Source: an uncultured Flavobacteriaceae bacterium
GTDB taxonomy: Bacteria; Bacteroidota; Bacteroidia; Flavobacteriales; Flavobacteriaceae
Direction of reading: 5' to 3'
Assembly (NCBI GenBank): GCA_947488435.1
Contig: CANKZG010000001.1
Coordinates: forward strand, 1,666,308-1,730,307
Length of the DNA stretch: 64,000 bases
Part shown: piece after piece, positions 53,508 through 62,733 of the stretch
Layout of the letters: every line of letters begins with the position of its first letter
How positions within the stretch are numbered: position 1 is the stretch's first letter
Translations under genes and position numbers: made by a program
The notes under the pieces: generated by a model
Databases searched by the model: none
Told to the model about the DNA's origin: nothing
The model's input: the letters and a program-made list of their open reading frames with translations, nothing else

Positions 53508-53804
53508 ATGGGAATTACAAAACAATATCTTAAGACCAAACCAGTTTGTAAAGTTACCTTTACAGTGCCAGCAGAGGAAGCTGAAAAAGTTGCTGTTGTT
53601 GGGGATTTTAATGATTGGAATACCGAGGAAAGTATATTGAAAAAACTTAAAAACGGAACCTTTAAAGGAACGTTTAATTTACCTAAGGAAAACACATTCG
53701 AATTCCGTTATCTTATTGATGGAGATTACGTAAACGAGTCAGAAGCTGACGGATATCAATGGAATGATTATGCGGGTGCAGAAAATGCACTATTAACCGT
53801 ATAA
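53508..53804 (+). CDS. isoamylase early-set/CBM48-like small protein
   Basis: Start at the ATG giving MGITKQYLKTKPVC (98 residues). A single E-set (CBM48/AMPK-beta-like) domain with VAVVGDFNDWNTEESILKKL and FEFRYLIDGDYVNE. Stand-alone domains of this kind bind glycogen-like glucans in other systems; here no glycogen gene is nearby. Monocistronic and convergent with the DUF427 gene. Confidence 0.85.
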   Translation: MGITKQYLKTKPVCKVTFTVPAEEAEKVAVVGDFNDWNTEESILKKLKNGTFKGTFNLPKENTFEFRYLIDGDYVNESEADGYQWNDYAGAENALLTV

Positions 53805-53832
53805 ATTAAGTAAAAGGTGTGTTGCCATAGGG

Positions 53833-54114
53833 TTATTCCTCTATGGTAACACCTTTCCAAAAAGCTACACTACCCTTAATAGATTTTGCCAAAGGACTCA
53901 CTTCAGGGTAATACCATGCAGCATCGGGATTCTCTTCTCCATTAACTGATATGGTATAATAAGAAGCAACACCTTTCCAAGGGCAAGTTGTATGTGAATT
54001 ACTAGGTTTAAAAAACTCCTTTTTTATACTATCGGCAGGAAAATAATGATTGTTTTCCACTACAACGGTATTGTCACTTTCGGCAATAACTGTGTTGTTC
54101 CAAATTGCTTTCAT
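53833..54114 (-). CDS. DUF427 protein
   Basis: 93 residues, complete single-domain DUF427 (mss4-like fold) with AIWNNTVIAES, NNHYFPADSI and TCPWKGVASYYTI. Function not established. It lies 17 bp after egtD on the same strand, so it probably shares that transcript. Confidence 0.9.
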   Translation of the reverse strand: MKAIWNNTVIAESDNTVVVENNHYFPADSIKKEFFKPSNSHTTCPWKGVASYYTISVNGEENPDAAWYYPEVSPLAKSIKGSVAFWKGVTIEE

Positions 54115-54131
54115 AAATGCTGTTTTAATTA

Positions 54132-55118
54132 TTATACTTGATTTGAATTGTCTTTTTTGAATACGTAATTCTTATATCTTTTTTTTGTGTCACTGAACTC
54201 GGTTATCATTCTAAGCCCTGCTTCTTTTGCTAGCCAAGAAACTACATTGTCGTCATACTTTTGCGATATTTCTGTATGAATGGTTTCCCAGGCATTAAAA
54301 TCAATTTGTAAATCCAATTTTTCAATGGTAACTGTTTGTGGTTCCTTAGCAACAAGATAGCTTTTTGCAGTGCCAGTTTCAGGATCGTAAACTTCCCAAT
54401 GCAGGAAAAGATCCAGATTAAAATCTCCTCCTAATTCTCTATTGATCCGGGTTAAAATATTTTTGTTAAATGCAGCAGTAATTCCTGTCTTATCGTTATA
54501 AGCATCTAAAATGGTTTGGGGATGTTTTTTTTGATCAAAACCCATAAACAAAATATCATCTTCTGCTAAAGATTCTTCAATATTTTTAAGAAAAGCTATG
54601 GCCTGCGGATGTAGCAGATTTCCAATATTTGATCCCAGAAATAAAATAACCTTACGCACTCCATTCAATGTTTCAATGGTCTTTAGTGTTTCAAAATAAG
54701 TGCCTTGAAGTGGTTCAACAGAGACCTCTGGAATTTCTTTTTGAATGGACTGTTCTAATTGATTCAATACATTCTGACTGATATCAATTGGGAAATAAGT
54801 GAAATTTTCTCCTTTTTGAGAAAGATGTTTAAGTAAAATTTTTGTCTTTTTACCATCACCAGCCCCTAACTCTATAAGGTTAAATTTATCCACACCTCTT
54901 GAGAACAAATCACATATGGCTTCGGTATGAGTTGCTAGGACTTCATACTCGCTATTGGTGAGATAATATTCAGGCATATTCATGATGTCCTGAAAGAGCG
55001 CATCTCCCTTGGCATCATAAAAGTATTTGGATGAAAGGTGTTTAGGGAAGGCGGTTAATCCTTCATAAACTTCCTCTTCAAATTGAGATTCAAAAACAGC
55101 AGTTGTTTTTTGTTGCAT
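54132..55118 (-). CDS. egtD: L-histidine N-alpha-trimethyltransferase
   Basis: About 328 residues from MQQKTTAVFES; a start nine codons upstream, overlapping egtB by 11 bp, is also possible. SAM motif LIELGAGDGKKTKIL and the DUF2260-type fold with LSSKYFYDAKGDALF. It trimethylates histidine to hercynine, the first step of ergothioneine synthesis. It lies just downstream of egtB on the same strand. Confidence 0.93.
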   Translation of the reverse strand: MQQKTTAVFESQFEEEVYEGLTAFPKHLSSKYFYDAKGDALFQDIMNMPEYYLTNSEYEVLATHTEAICDLFSRGVDKFNLIELGAGDGKKTKILLKHLSQKGENFTYFPIDISQNVLNQLEQSIQKEIPEVSVEPLQGTYFETLKTIETLNGVRKVILFLGSNIGNLLHPQAIAFLKNIEESLAEDDILFMGFDQKKHPQTILDAYNDKTGITAAFNKNILTRINRELGGDFNLDLFLHWEVYDPETGTAKSYLVAKEPQTVTIEKLDLQIDFNAWETIHTEISQKYDDNVVSWLAKEAGLRMITEFSDTKKRYKNYVFKKDNSNQV

Positions 55119-55134
55119 AAGATTGTAGTCGAAA

Positions 55135-56295
55135 TTATTTAACAAGTCTTAAACCTGTATATTGCCAGCGTAAAGATGTTTGAAAGAAATTGCGATAGGT
55201 AGGTCGCGTATGTTTTTCTGGAGTAGCTACTGAGCCTCCCCGCAGCACTTTTTGGTTTACCATAAATTTCCCATTATATTCTCCCAAAGCTCCAGCGGCC
55301 TTTTTAAAATTAGGATAGGCTAGATAGGCACTTTCAGTCCATTCCCAACGTTTTCCCCAGGGAAAATACTGCTGGGCACTTTCCCATTCGAATTCTGTAG
55401 GAAGCCTGTGACCTTTCCATTGTGCAAAGGCAAAAGCCTCATAATAAGAAATATGAGTAACAGGTGCATCTAAATGAACCTTTTGAAGCCCATTTAAGGT
55501 ATAGTGATGCCAATTTCCATCAACACAATGCCAATAAAGCGGATTGGTAATGGTATGTTGATTTACCCAATCCCATCCTTCAGCATGCCAGAGATCAAAC
55601 TTTTGGTAACCTTTGTCTGAAATAAATTCAATAAATTCTCTATTCGTAACAAGTTTGTTCGAGATCTTATATTCGTTTAAGTAAACCTTATGGACTCCCA
55701 ATTCATTATCATAGCAAAAATCATCGGTATTATGACCAATAGTATAGGTGTTTTCAGGAATAGTGATCCAATCTTGTGGATGTGTTTCTACAGGGTGTTC
55801 TACAAAACTTTTAGAATAGCTAGGAAGCAATGGATTATTGCCTAAAATATATTTAATATCGGTTAATAATAGTTCCTGATGTTGTTTTTCGTGATGAATG
55901 CCAATCTCCAATAAATTGTGTAAAGCTGTCGATTGATTCTCGGTAAATAACAGATTTATAGCTTCGGTAACGTAGTGTCTGTAATCGTATACTTTTTGTA
56001 CAGAAGGCCGAGAGAGATTTCCACGATCAGATCGCACAACACGTTTGCCTACAGTTTCATAATAACTATTAAAAACAAAGGAAAAATCCTCATTAAAAAC
56101 TGTATAGTCTTTAGCATGTGGCTTTAAAATAAACTCTTCAAAAAACCATGTTGTATGTCCCAAATGCCATTTTGGAGGGGACACATCAACAACAGGTTGA
56201 ACTACATAATCTTCTATTTCAAGAGGCGTACATAAGTTTTCAGAATGTTTTCGGGTTTCCAGAAAGAAATCCAAAAGCGAAGCGGTAAGTATCAT
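55135..56295 (-). CDS. egtB: ergothioneine sulfoxide synthase EgtB
   Basis: 386 residues. N-terminal DinB-like domain with the iron ligands in GIHHEKQHQ, and C-terminal FGE-sulfatase domain (RLPTEFEWE, RGGSVATP, YTGLRLVK). The non-heme iron enzyme joins hercynine to a thiol (cysteine or gamma-glutamylcysteine) with O2. The egtC, egtA and egtE genes are not in this window; the neighbouring PLP enzyme (52271) is not obviously EgtE. Confidence 0.93.
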   Translation of the reverse strand: MILTASLLDFFLETRKHSENLCTPLEIEDYVVQPVVDVSPPKWHLGHTTWFFEEFILKPHAKDYTVFNEDFSFVFNSYYETVGKRVVRSDRGNLSRPSVQKVYDYRHYVTEAINLLFTENQSTALHNLLEIGIHHEKQHQELLLTDIKYILGNNPLLPSYSKSFVEHPVETHPQDWITIPENTYTIGHNTDDFCYDNELGVHKVYLNEYKISNKLVTNREFIEFISDKGYQKFDLWHAEGWDWVNQHTITNPLYWHCVDGNWHHYTLNGLQKVHLDAPVTHISYYEAFAFAQWKGHRLPTEFEWESAQQYFPWGKRWEWTESAYLAYPNFKKAAGALGEYNGKFMVNQKVLRGGSVATPEKHTRPTYRNFFQTSLRWQYTGLRLVK

Positions 56296-56438
56296 AAATT
56301 AATTTGTACCATAAAGATACAGATTTTATAGATGTTCTTAAATCAAGGAAGTTAAGCAGATGTTAAAATGTGATCTGAAAATAATAAAAACTTACCGTGA
56401 CATACATGGTGTTGAAACAACAAAGACCACAAAATTCT

Positions 56439-57263
56439 TTAAACCGCAACAACTCCTTTTATATGTGGATGTGGATTATAATCAACAAGTGTAAAATCGT
56501 CAAATTTAAAATCCAAAATATCGGTAATCTCCGGGTTCAATACCATTTTTGGTAAAGGACGAGGCGTTCTACTCAATTGAAGTGCAACTTGCGCTCTATG
56601 ATTGTCATAAATATGTGCATCACCAAAGGTATGAATGAAATCCCCCGGGGCATAACCACAAACTTGGGCCATCATTAAAGTAAAAAGTGCGTAGGAGGCA
56701 ATGTTAAACGGAACCCCAAGAAAAATATCTGCACTACGCTGATAGAGCTGACAGGAGAGTTTCCCGTCCGAAACATAAAATTGAAAAAAAGCATGACATG
56801 GCGGTAAAGCGGCTTTGCCCTTTGCAACATTATCAGAAAATGAAATAGAGGTATCTGGTAAAACGCTTGGATTCCAAGCAGAAACTAGCATTCTTCTGCT
56901 ATTTGGATTGTGTTTTAGCGTGTGGATTACTTCTTTTATTTGGTCAATTCCTTCACTATTCCAATTGCGCCATTGATGGCCATATACAGGACCAAGATCT
57001 CCATTTTCATCGGCCCATTCATTCCAAATACGCACCCCATTTTCTTTTAAATAATCAATATTGGTGTCCCCTTTTAAAAACCATAATAATTCGTAAATAA
57101 TGGATTTTAAATGCAATTTTTTTGTGGTTACCATAGGGAAGCCTTCGCTGAGGTCAAAACGCATTTGATACCCAAAAACACTTACCGTACCTGTGCCAGT
57201 ACGATCCCCTTTTTGGTTACCAACTTCCAATACATGTTTTAATAAATCGTGGTATTGTTTCAT
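56439..57263 (-). CDS. thyA: thymidylate synthase
   Basis: 274 residues. Catalytic C156 in [12 protein letters not shown]; folate/dUMP motifs [14 protein letters not shown] and the late [10 protein letters not shown]-like HIYDNH are in place. It converts dUMP to dTMP using methylene-tetrahydrofolate. Functionally tied to folA and the folK-dNK fusion elsewhere in the window. Confidence 0.97.
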   Translation of the reverse strand: MKQYHDLLKHVLEVGNQKGDRTGTGTVSVFGYQMRFDLSEGFPMVTTKKLHLKSIIYELLWFLKGDTNIDYLKENGVRIWNEWADENGDLGPVYGHQWRNWNSEGIDQIKEVIHTLKHNPNSRRMLVSAWNPSVLPDTSISFSDNVAKGKAALPPCHAFFQFYVSDGKLSCQLYQRSADIFLGVPFNIASYALFTLMMAQVCGYAPGDFIHTFGDAHIYDNHRAQVALQLSRTPRPLPKMVLNPEITDILDFKFDDFTLVDYNPHPHIKGVVAV

Positions 57264-57311
57264 AGTAATTTTAATAGCCTCACGAAATTAAGAAATACGA
57301 ATTCATTTTCA

Positions 57312-57339
57312 TTTTTAAAACCACCGGTAGTTTTAAAAA
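57312..57339 (-). terminator. palindromic terminator between nupC and thyA
   Basis: Arms TTTTTAAAAC (57312-57321) and GTTTTAAAAA (57330-57339) flank an inner ACCGGT palindrome. It follows the nupC gene on the minus strand. Confidence 0.65.
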
Positions 57340-57396
57340 CTTATTAACGGATATTTAAAAAGAATGGATCTTCTCGGGAAGAAAAATTCCGCAGAA

Positions 57397-58876
57397 TTAA
57401 CCTAAAATCATCCCAGCAATAGTAGCTGATAGCAATGAGGCCAAAGAACCACCTAAAACTGCTTTCATACCAAATTCGGATAAAACCTTACGTTGTCCAG
57501 GCGCTAAAGAACCAATACCTCCAATTTGTATACCTATAGAGGCAAAATTGGCAAAACCGCAAAGCATATAAGTGGCCATTATAACCGACTTATTAAAGGT
57601 AAAGTGTGTTGGGTTTGCAAGATTTTTGAGTTCGGCCAATTGAATGTATCCTATAAATTCACTGGCGGCTAATTTAATTCCTAACAGCTGTCCCATAAGC
57701 AAAATATCTTCTTTTGCTATCCCAATTAACCACATTAAAGGCGCAAACACGGTTCCTAATATCGCTTCTAAGGAAAACTTCTCATAGGAAGAATTCGCAG
57801 AAATAACCCCATTTAAAAAAGTGACATCCCCGACCCATCCTAATAATCCATTAATCATAGCAATAAATGCAATAAAAACTAAAAGCATGGCACCTACATT
57901 TACTGCTAGTTTTAGGCCTTCGGTAGTGCCATTGGCAATGGCATCTAGGAAATTAGCGCCTATTTTTTCTGAAGATACTTTAACATCTGTGTTTATGGCT
58001 TCGGTCTGTGGACAAAGTATTTTTGATATTACAATAGCTCCTGGTGCTGCCATGACAGATGCCGCCAACAGATGTTTTGCAAAATAAACCCGTAGCACTG
58101 GGTCGTCGCCTCCTAAAAAAACCAATATATGCTGCTAAAACTGCTCCTGCTACCGTGGCCATTCCACCAATCATAACCAGTAGTATTTCGGAACGATTCA
58201 TTTTTTCCAAATAGGCTTTTATTAGCAAGGGCGCTTCTGTTTGTCCTAGAAAAATATTACCTGCAACGGATAAGCTTTCAGCTCCGGATATGCCTAAAAA
58301 TTTTGTGAGCAACCAAGCCAACGCTTTTACAACTTTTTGAATCAATCCTAAGTAAAATAACACGGAAGTGAGGGCAGAGAAGAAGATAATTGTTGGCAGT
58401 ACCTGAAAGGCAAAAATAAATCCAAAGGTATCCATATCTACAACTAATCCTTCAAATAAAAACTTAGCTCCGGCTCTAGTGAATTCTAATATTTCAACAA
58501 AAATTTCCCCTATTTTTTCAAAGAGAGCTTGTATTATAGGAATTTTAAGAACACCAATTGCTATAATTAATTGTAGTGCTAAACCAATACCTACAGTTTT
58601 CCAATTAATTGCTTTTCTATTTGAACTAAATGCAAAAGCGATAAGAATTAGAACACTCATACCCAAAATACCCCTCCATAAACTGTGAATAGAAAACCCC
58701 TGATTGGGGATTATTTCTGTAGATTTTAATTGACTTGTACCTTGTAATTCAATGCTACTAAGTACGGCAAGATCCCCATGATTATTGGTGAATGCTGTAT
58801 TTGAAATTTCTTGGGATAGTGCAAAGTTGCTAATTAAAAGAAGGCACAAGAAAAGAAAAACAGCAGAATATTTCAT
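57397..58876 (-). pseudogene. nupC: NupC-type concentrative nucleoside transporter, frameshifted
   Basis: Two overlapping frames together encode one CNT-family transporter. The first (58876 to about 58115) has a signal-like helix, then the NupC N-terminal domain and gate regions (GQTEAPLLIKAYL) to AAYIGF. The second (about 58113 to 57397) continues with LGGDDPVLRVYFAKHL, MAAPGAIVISKIL and the C-terminal core ending TIAGMILG. The switch falls in a run of seven A (58115-58121; T on the coding strand), where six would restore the frame. Sodium- or proton-coupled nucleoside import is the known role. Without correction the protein is truncated; sequencing error or slippage is possible. Confidence 0.88.
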
Positions 58877-58891
58877 ATAAGAAAGGGTTCG

Positions 58892-59521
58892 TTAGTTGCG
58901 TTTGGAAATTTCATCTCTGAGTTTGGCCGCTTTTTCATAGTCTTCATTAGTAACAGCCTTATCTAATTCCTTATGCAGTTCTTCCAACGATAGCTCTTGA
59001 TATCCATCTGTAGCGCCCGTATCAATTTCTACGGTTTCACTTTCTTGTAAAATTTCGTTTACAACAATGCTATCATCATTATCTTCCTCTTCTTTGTCCT
59101 TGGAAGAGAATTTAAGAAAAATGCCTGCCTTATCTAAAATGGTTTTATACGTAAAGATTGGTGCATTAAATCGCAGTGCCAAGGCAATGGCATCACTGGT
59201 TCTCGCATCAATAATTTCTTCTATTTTATCTCGTTCGCAGATAATGCTAGAATAAAATACGCCGTCTACTAACTTATGTATGATTACTTGTTTTACAACA
59301 ATATCAAAACGATCTGCAAAATTCTTAAAAAGATCATGCGTCAACGGGCGTGGTGGTTTTATCTCTTTTTCTAAAGCTATGGCTATAGATTGTGCTTCAA
59401 AGGCGCCAATAACGATAGGTAATTTACGATCTCCTTCAACTTCATTTAATATAAGGGCATAGGCGCCGTTCTGGGTTTGGCTATAGGATATCCCTTTTAT
59501 TTTTAATCGGACTAAACTCAT
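58892..59521 (-). CDS. bifunctional nuclease-family (DUF151) protein with UVR motif
   Basis: 209 residues. N-terminal BFN/DUF151 domain (residues about 1-140; LPIVIGAFEAQSIAIAL and DARTSDAIALALR), acidic linker, and a C-terminal UvrB/UvrC-like motif (KAVTNEDYEKAAKLRDEI) that usually mediates contacts with Uvr proteins. Biological role unclear. It lies 15 bp upstream of nupC on the same strand and after an etf terminator. Confidence 0.92.
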   Translation of the reverse strand: MSLVRLKIKGISYSQTQNGAYALILNEVEGDRKLPIVIGAFEAQSIAIALEKEIKPPRPLTHDLFKNFADRFDIVVKQVIIHKLVDGVFYSSIICERDKIEEIIDARTSDAIALALRFNAPIFTYKTILDKAGIFLKFSSKDKEEEDNDDSIVVNEILQESETVEIDTGATDGYQELSLEELHKELDKAVTNEDYEKAAKLRDEISKRN

Positions 59522-59535
59522 ATTTTTCTATACAA

Positions 59536-59584
59536 AAAAAGGACTGTTTAAATAAAAGGATTGTCCATTACATTTAAACAGCCC
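59536..59584 (-). terminator. terminator of etfBA
   Basis: Stem GGACTGTTTAAAT (59541-59553) / ATTTAAACAGCCC (59572-59584), with T7 on the minus strand after it. Confidence 0.8.
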
Positions 59585-59609
59585 TATAAGGGGCACAATT
59601 TAACAAAAA

Positions 59610-60578
59610 TTAGGCGTTCTGTGCCTTAAATTCCTTTAATTTTTCGATGAGTTTAGGTACCACTTCAAAGGCATCACCCACAACACCATAATCTGCAGCC
59701 TTGAAAAAAGGTGCATCTGGGTCTGAATTGATTACCACTTTTACTTTAGAGGAACTTACTCCGGCTAAATGCTGGATCGCTCCAGATATTCCAATTGCTA
59801 TGTACAAATTACTTGCAACTGGTTTTCCTGTTTGTCCTACATGTTCCCCGTGAGAGCGCCATCCTAAATCTGAAACAGGTTTCGAGCATGCAGTAGCTGC
59901 ACCTAAAATACCTGCTAATTCTTCAATCATTCCCCAGTTTTCGGGACCTTTTAATCCTCTACCACCAGATACTACAATATCTGCATCGGCAATCGTTGCT
60001 TTACCAACCACTTTATCAACTTCAACTGATTTCGTAGAGAAATCGTTAGCACCTATTGCAGGTTCAAAACTATCAACTGTGCTGTCAACAGCATTTTCCA
60101 CTGCACCAAAAGCGTTATTAGAAACTCCAATAACCTTTGTTTCAGAATTAATTTGCGTAAAAGCAAACCCTTTATTACTGAAAGCAGTTCTTTTTACTAC
60201 AAATGGATTAACACTCTGTGGGGCTGCAACCACATTCGGAACATAACCCGCTTGCAACTTGGCACTTACAATTGGTGCTAAAAACTTAGTATCTGCACTA
60301 GAACTCAATACAACTACTTGTGCCTGTTCGCGTTCTGCCGCCTGTGCAATACTATTAGCATAAGCCTTGGCATTAAATGTGTTAAATTCATCATTGTTTA
60401 CTTCTAATATTTTAGAAACACCATACGCTGCTAAGCTATTACTATCAGACGCATTAAATGTTATGGCAGTAACTGATGTCCCAAGTTGCTGTGCAACAGC
60501 ATAGGCATAAGAAGCAACTTCCAAAGCATTTTTCTTAAATTTTCCGTTTTCGGATTCTGTATATACTAAAACTGACAT
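59610..60578 (-). CDS. etfA: electron transfer flavoprotein alpha subunit
   Basis: 322 residues starting MSVLVYTESENGKF; a 14-residue longer reading is unlikely. The FAD-binding C-terminal domain carries VSGGRGLKGPENW and GQTGKPVASNLYIAIGISGAIQH. It pairs with EtfB to carry electrons from acyl-CoA dehydrogenases to the quinone pool. It lies 73 bp after etfB. Confidence 0.97.
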   Translation of the reverse strand: MSVLVYTESENGKFKKNALEVASYAYAVAQQLGTSVTAITFNASDSNSLAAYGVSKILEVNNDEFNTFNAKAYANSIAQAAEREQAQVVVLSSSADTKFLAPIVSAKLQAGYVPNVVAAPQSVNPFVVKRTAFSNKGFAFTQINSETKVIGVSNNAFGAVENAVDSTVDSFEPAIGANDFSTKSVEVDKVVGKATIADADIVVSGGRGLKGPENWGMIEELAGILGAATACSKPVSDLGWRSHGEHVGQTGKPVASNLYIAIGISGAIQHLAGVSSSKVKVVINSDPDAPFFKAADYGVVGDAFEVVPKLIEKLKEFKAQNA

Positions 60579-60651
60579 ATTATTTTTTTTAAGTTCAAAC
60601 GCTAGGTTTACAATGATCAAATCATGAGTAGCGTTTCATTCTGTTTTGGAA

Positions 60652-61398
60652 TTAAATTACTTTGGCCTCGTTGTGCAATAGATCAATTAATTCATCAATA
60701 TTTTCAGCATCAACAAGTTTAACTGCTCCTTTTGCTGCTGGTTTTTCAAATTTAGTGTCTACTGTAGTATTGGCACTTGCTATGGGCTCCAAAACATTAA
60801 GCTTCTTTTGTCGAGCCATCATGATTCCTCGCATATTCGGAATACGAAGATCACTTTCCTCAACCAACCCTTTTTGTCCTCCTATCACAAGAGGAAGGCT
60901 TGTCGCTATTTTTTCTTTTCCTCCGTCAATTTCCCTGTGTGCAGTAGCAACAGTTCCTTCAACTTCCAATCCAATACAGGTGTTTACGAAGTTCATATCT
61001 AAAAGTGTGGCTAAGATACCAGGAACCATACCTCCATTATAATCAATAGATTCTCTTCCAGCGATTACTAAATCATAACCTCCACTTTTAACGATTTCAG
61101 CCAATTGCTGTGCTACAAAAAAACCATCCGTTGGTTCTGCATTAATTCGAAAAGCTTCATCCGCACCTATGGCTAACGCCTTTCTTATGGTAGGTTCAAC
61201 CGAGGCATTACCTACCGTAGCTACATGTACAGTTGCACCTTGTTTTTCTTTAAACCACATAGCCCGGGTTAATCCGAATTCATCATTAGGATTGATTACA
61301 AATTGTACACCATTAGTGTCAAACTTAGTATCACCCTCGGTAAAATTTATCTTAGACGTTGTGTCTGGAACATTACTTATGCAAACAAGTATTTTCAT
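60652..61398 (-). CDS. etfB: electron transfer flavoprotein beta subunit
   Basis: 248 residues. AMP-binding subunit with ISNVPDTTSKINF, NPNDEFGLTRA and the signature region LPLVIGGQKGLVEESDLRIP. First gene of the etfBA operon. The promoter region contains a palindrome shared with an SGNH lipoprotein gene, suggesting coordinated control of lipid or fatty-acid metabolism. Divergent from pdhB. Confidence 0.97.
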   Translation of the reverse strand: MKILVCISNVPDTTSKINFTEGDTKFDTNGVQFVINPNDEFGLTRAMWFKEKQGATVHVATVGNASVEPTIRKALAIGADEAFRINAEPTDGFFVAQQLAEIVKSGGYDLVIAGRESIDYNGGMVPGILATLLDMNFVNTCIGLEVEGTVATAHREIDGGKEKIATSLPLVIGGQKGLVEESDLRIPNMRGIMMARQKKLNVLEPIASANTTVDTKFEKPAAKGAVKLVDAENIDELIDLLHNEAKVI

Positions 61399-61457
61399 AA
61401 TTGAAATTGTAATTTTTTTGTCTTGAATACTAAGTCGCGAAGATAATCAATAATTTT

Positions 61458-61465
61458 CAAATTTA
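61458..61465 (-). promoter_or_regulatory. candidate -7 box of etfBA
   Basis: On the minus strand TAAATTTG fits TAnnTTTG, about 60 bp before the etfB ATG. The palindrome at 61465 abuts it directly, as expected for a repressor site. Confidence 0.5.
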
Positions 61466-61484
61466 TTATGCGTGCATAATAAAT
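61465..61484. promoter_or_regulatory. palindromic operator candidate, copy 2
   Basis: ATTATGCGTGCATAATAAAT: arms ATTATGC / GCATAAT around GT. One base differs from 38916-38935. It lies in the etfB-pdhB divergent region, immediately upstream of the etfB -7 box. Confidence 0.65.
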
Positions 61485-61533
61485 TTATCACTTTTTTTAC
61501 CCACATGTGCTGCACTTTTGATATATAATTTCC

Positions 61534-61541
61534 TATTTTTG
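61534..61541 (+). promoter_or_regulatory. candidate -7 box of pdhB
   Basis: TATTTTTG fits TAnnTTTG and lies 45 bp before the pdhB ATG. A TTTG upstream (61517) is too close (13 bp) for an ideal -33 element. Confidence 0.4.
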
Positions 61542-61586
61542 CTAGCGTTTTTATCGTAAAGAAAATATTTAAAATACGCCATATAC

Positions 61587-62564
61587 ATGAAGACACTACA
61601 GTTTAGACAGGCAATTGCAGAAGCAATGTCCGAGGAGATGCGGAGGGATGAGAATATTTATTTGATGGGAGAAGAGGTTGCAGAATATAATGGAGCATAC
61701 AAAGCTTCTAAAGGAATGTTAGATGAGTTTGGTCCTGAGCGTGTTTTAGATACCCCCATTTCTGAATTAGGATTTTCGGGAATTGCTATTGGTTCCGCAA
61801 TGAATGGAAATCGACCGATTGTGGAATTTATGACATTCAATTTTTCGTTAGTGGGAATTGATCAAATTATAAATAATGCAGCTAAAATCCGTCAAATGTC
61901 AGGAGGGCAATTTAACTGTCCAATAGTCTTTAGAGGACCAACAGCCTCAGCAGGACAATTGGCAGCTACGCATTCGCAAGCCTTTGAAAGTTGGTTTGCA
62001 AATTGCCCAGGATTAAAGGTTGTAGTTCCTTCTAACCCTAATGATGCAAAAGGATTATTAAAATCTGCAATACGTGATGATGATCCTGTTATTTTTATGG
62101 AATCAGAGCAAATGTATGGGGATAAAGGAGAGGTTCCGGAAGGAGAATATACCATTCCTTTAGGCGTAGCGGAAATTAAAAGAGAAGGAACAGATGTGAC
62201 CATCGTTTCTTTTGGCAAGATAATTAAGGAGGCTTATACGGCGGCAGATGAATTGGCTAAGGAAGATATCAATTGCGAAATTATAGACTTACGAACGGTA
62301 AAACCATTGGATTATGATGCTGTTCTTACCTCTGTAAAGAAGACAAATCGTTTGGTTGTTTTGGAAGAAGCATGGCCATTTGGAAATGTAGCAACTGAAA
62401 TCACCTATCACATACAATCAAAAGCTTTTGATTACCTAGATGCACCTATCGAAAAAATAAATACTGCGGATACTCCGGCACCGTATTCCCCGGTATTATT
62501 AGAAGAATGGTTGCCAAATCATGAAGATGTAATTAAGGCTGTTAAGAAAGTGTTATATCGATAA
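61587..62564 (+). CDS. pdhB: pyruvate dehydrogenase E1 component beta subunit
   Basis: 325 residues; transketolase pyrimidine-binding and C-terminal domains complete (MGEEVAEYNGAYKASKG, GPTASAGQLAATHSQ, DLRTVKPLDYD, EEAWPFGNVATE). With E1 alpha it decarboxylates pyruvate using thiamine diphosphate. No E1 alpha or E2 gene is adjacent, so the complex is split, which is common in Flavobacteriia. It ends at a terminator. Confidence 0.95.
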   Translation: MKTLQFRQAIAEAMSEEMRRDENIYLMGEEVAEYNGAYKASKGMLDEFGPERVLDTPISELGFSGIAIGSAMNGNRPIVEFMTFNFSLVGIDQIINNAAKIRQMSGGQFNCPIVFRGPTASAGQLAATHSQAFESWFANCPGLKVVVPSNPNDAKGLLKSAIRDDDPVIFMESEQMYGDKGEVPEGEYTIPLGVAEIKREGTDVTIVSFGKIIKEAYTAADELAKEDINCEIIDLRTVKPLDYDAVLTSVKKTNRLVVLEEAWPFGNVATEITYHIQSKAFDYLDAPIEKINTADTPAPYSPVLLEEWLPNHEDVIKAVKKVLYR

Positions 62565-62592
62565 GAAAAACCGTAAGGGACAAGTATCTTAG

Positions 62593-62622
62593 CTCCGTTG
62601 ATCCTTGATCGACGGAGTTTTT
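62593..62622 (+). terminator. Rho-independent terminator after pdhB
   Basis: Stem CTCCGTTGATC / GATCGACGGAG (one G-T pair) followed by T5. Confidence 0.9.
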
Positions 62623-62733
62623 GTTTCTAAAAAAGGAATGGTATTTGATAATAATTCTACTTAAAATTTAAATAAACCATAATTGTGCTTGCAGTTGGCA
62701 TTAAAACCAGCGGTAGCATGCTTCGTAAATTAC

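Noticed and set aside
57821-58087. Separate gene on the plus strand inside nupC
   Set aside because: It is antisense to strongly conserved NupC coding sequence and has no recognisable domain.
58108-58128. Programmed -1 ribosomal frameshift in nupC
   Set aside because: A -1 shift on the T-run leads directly to a TAG stop; the downstream frame needs a +1 shift or a one-base deletion, so the classical slippery-heptamer mechanism does not fit.
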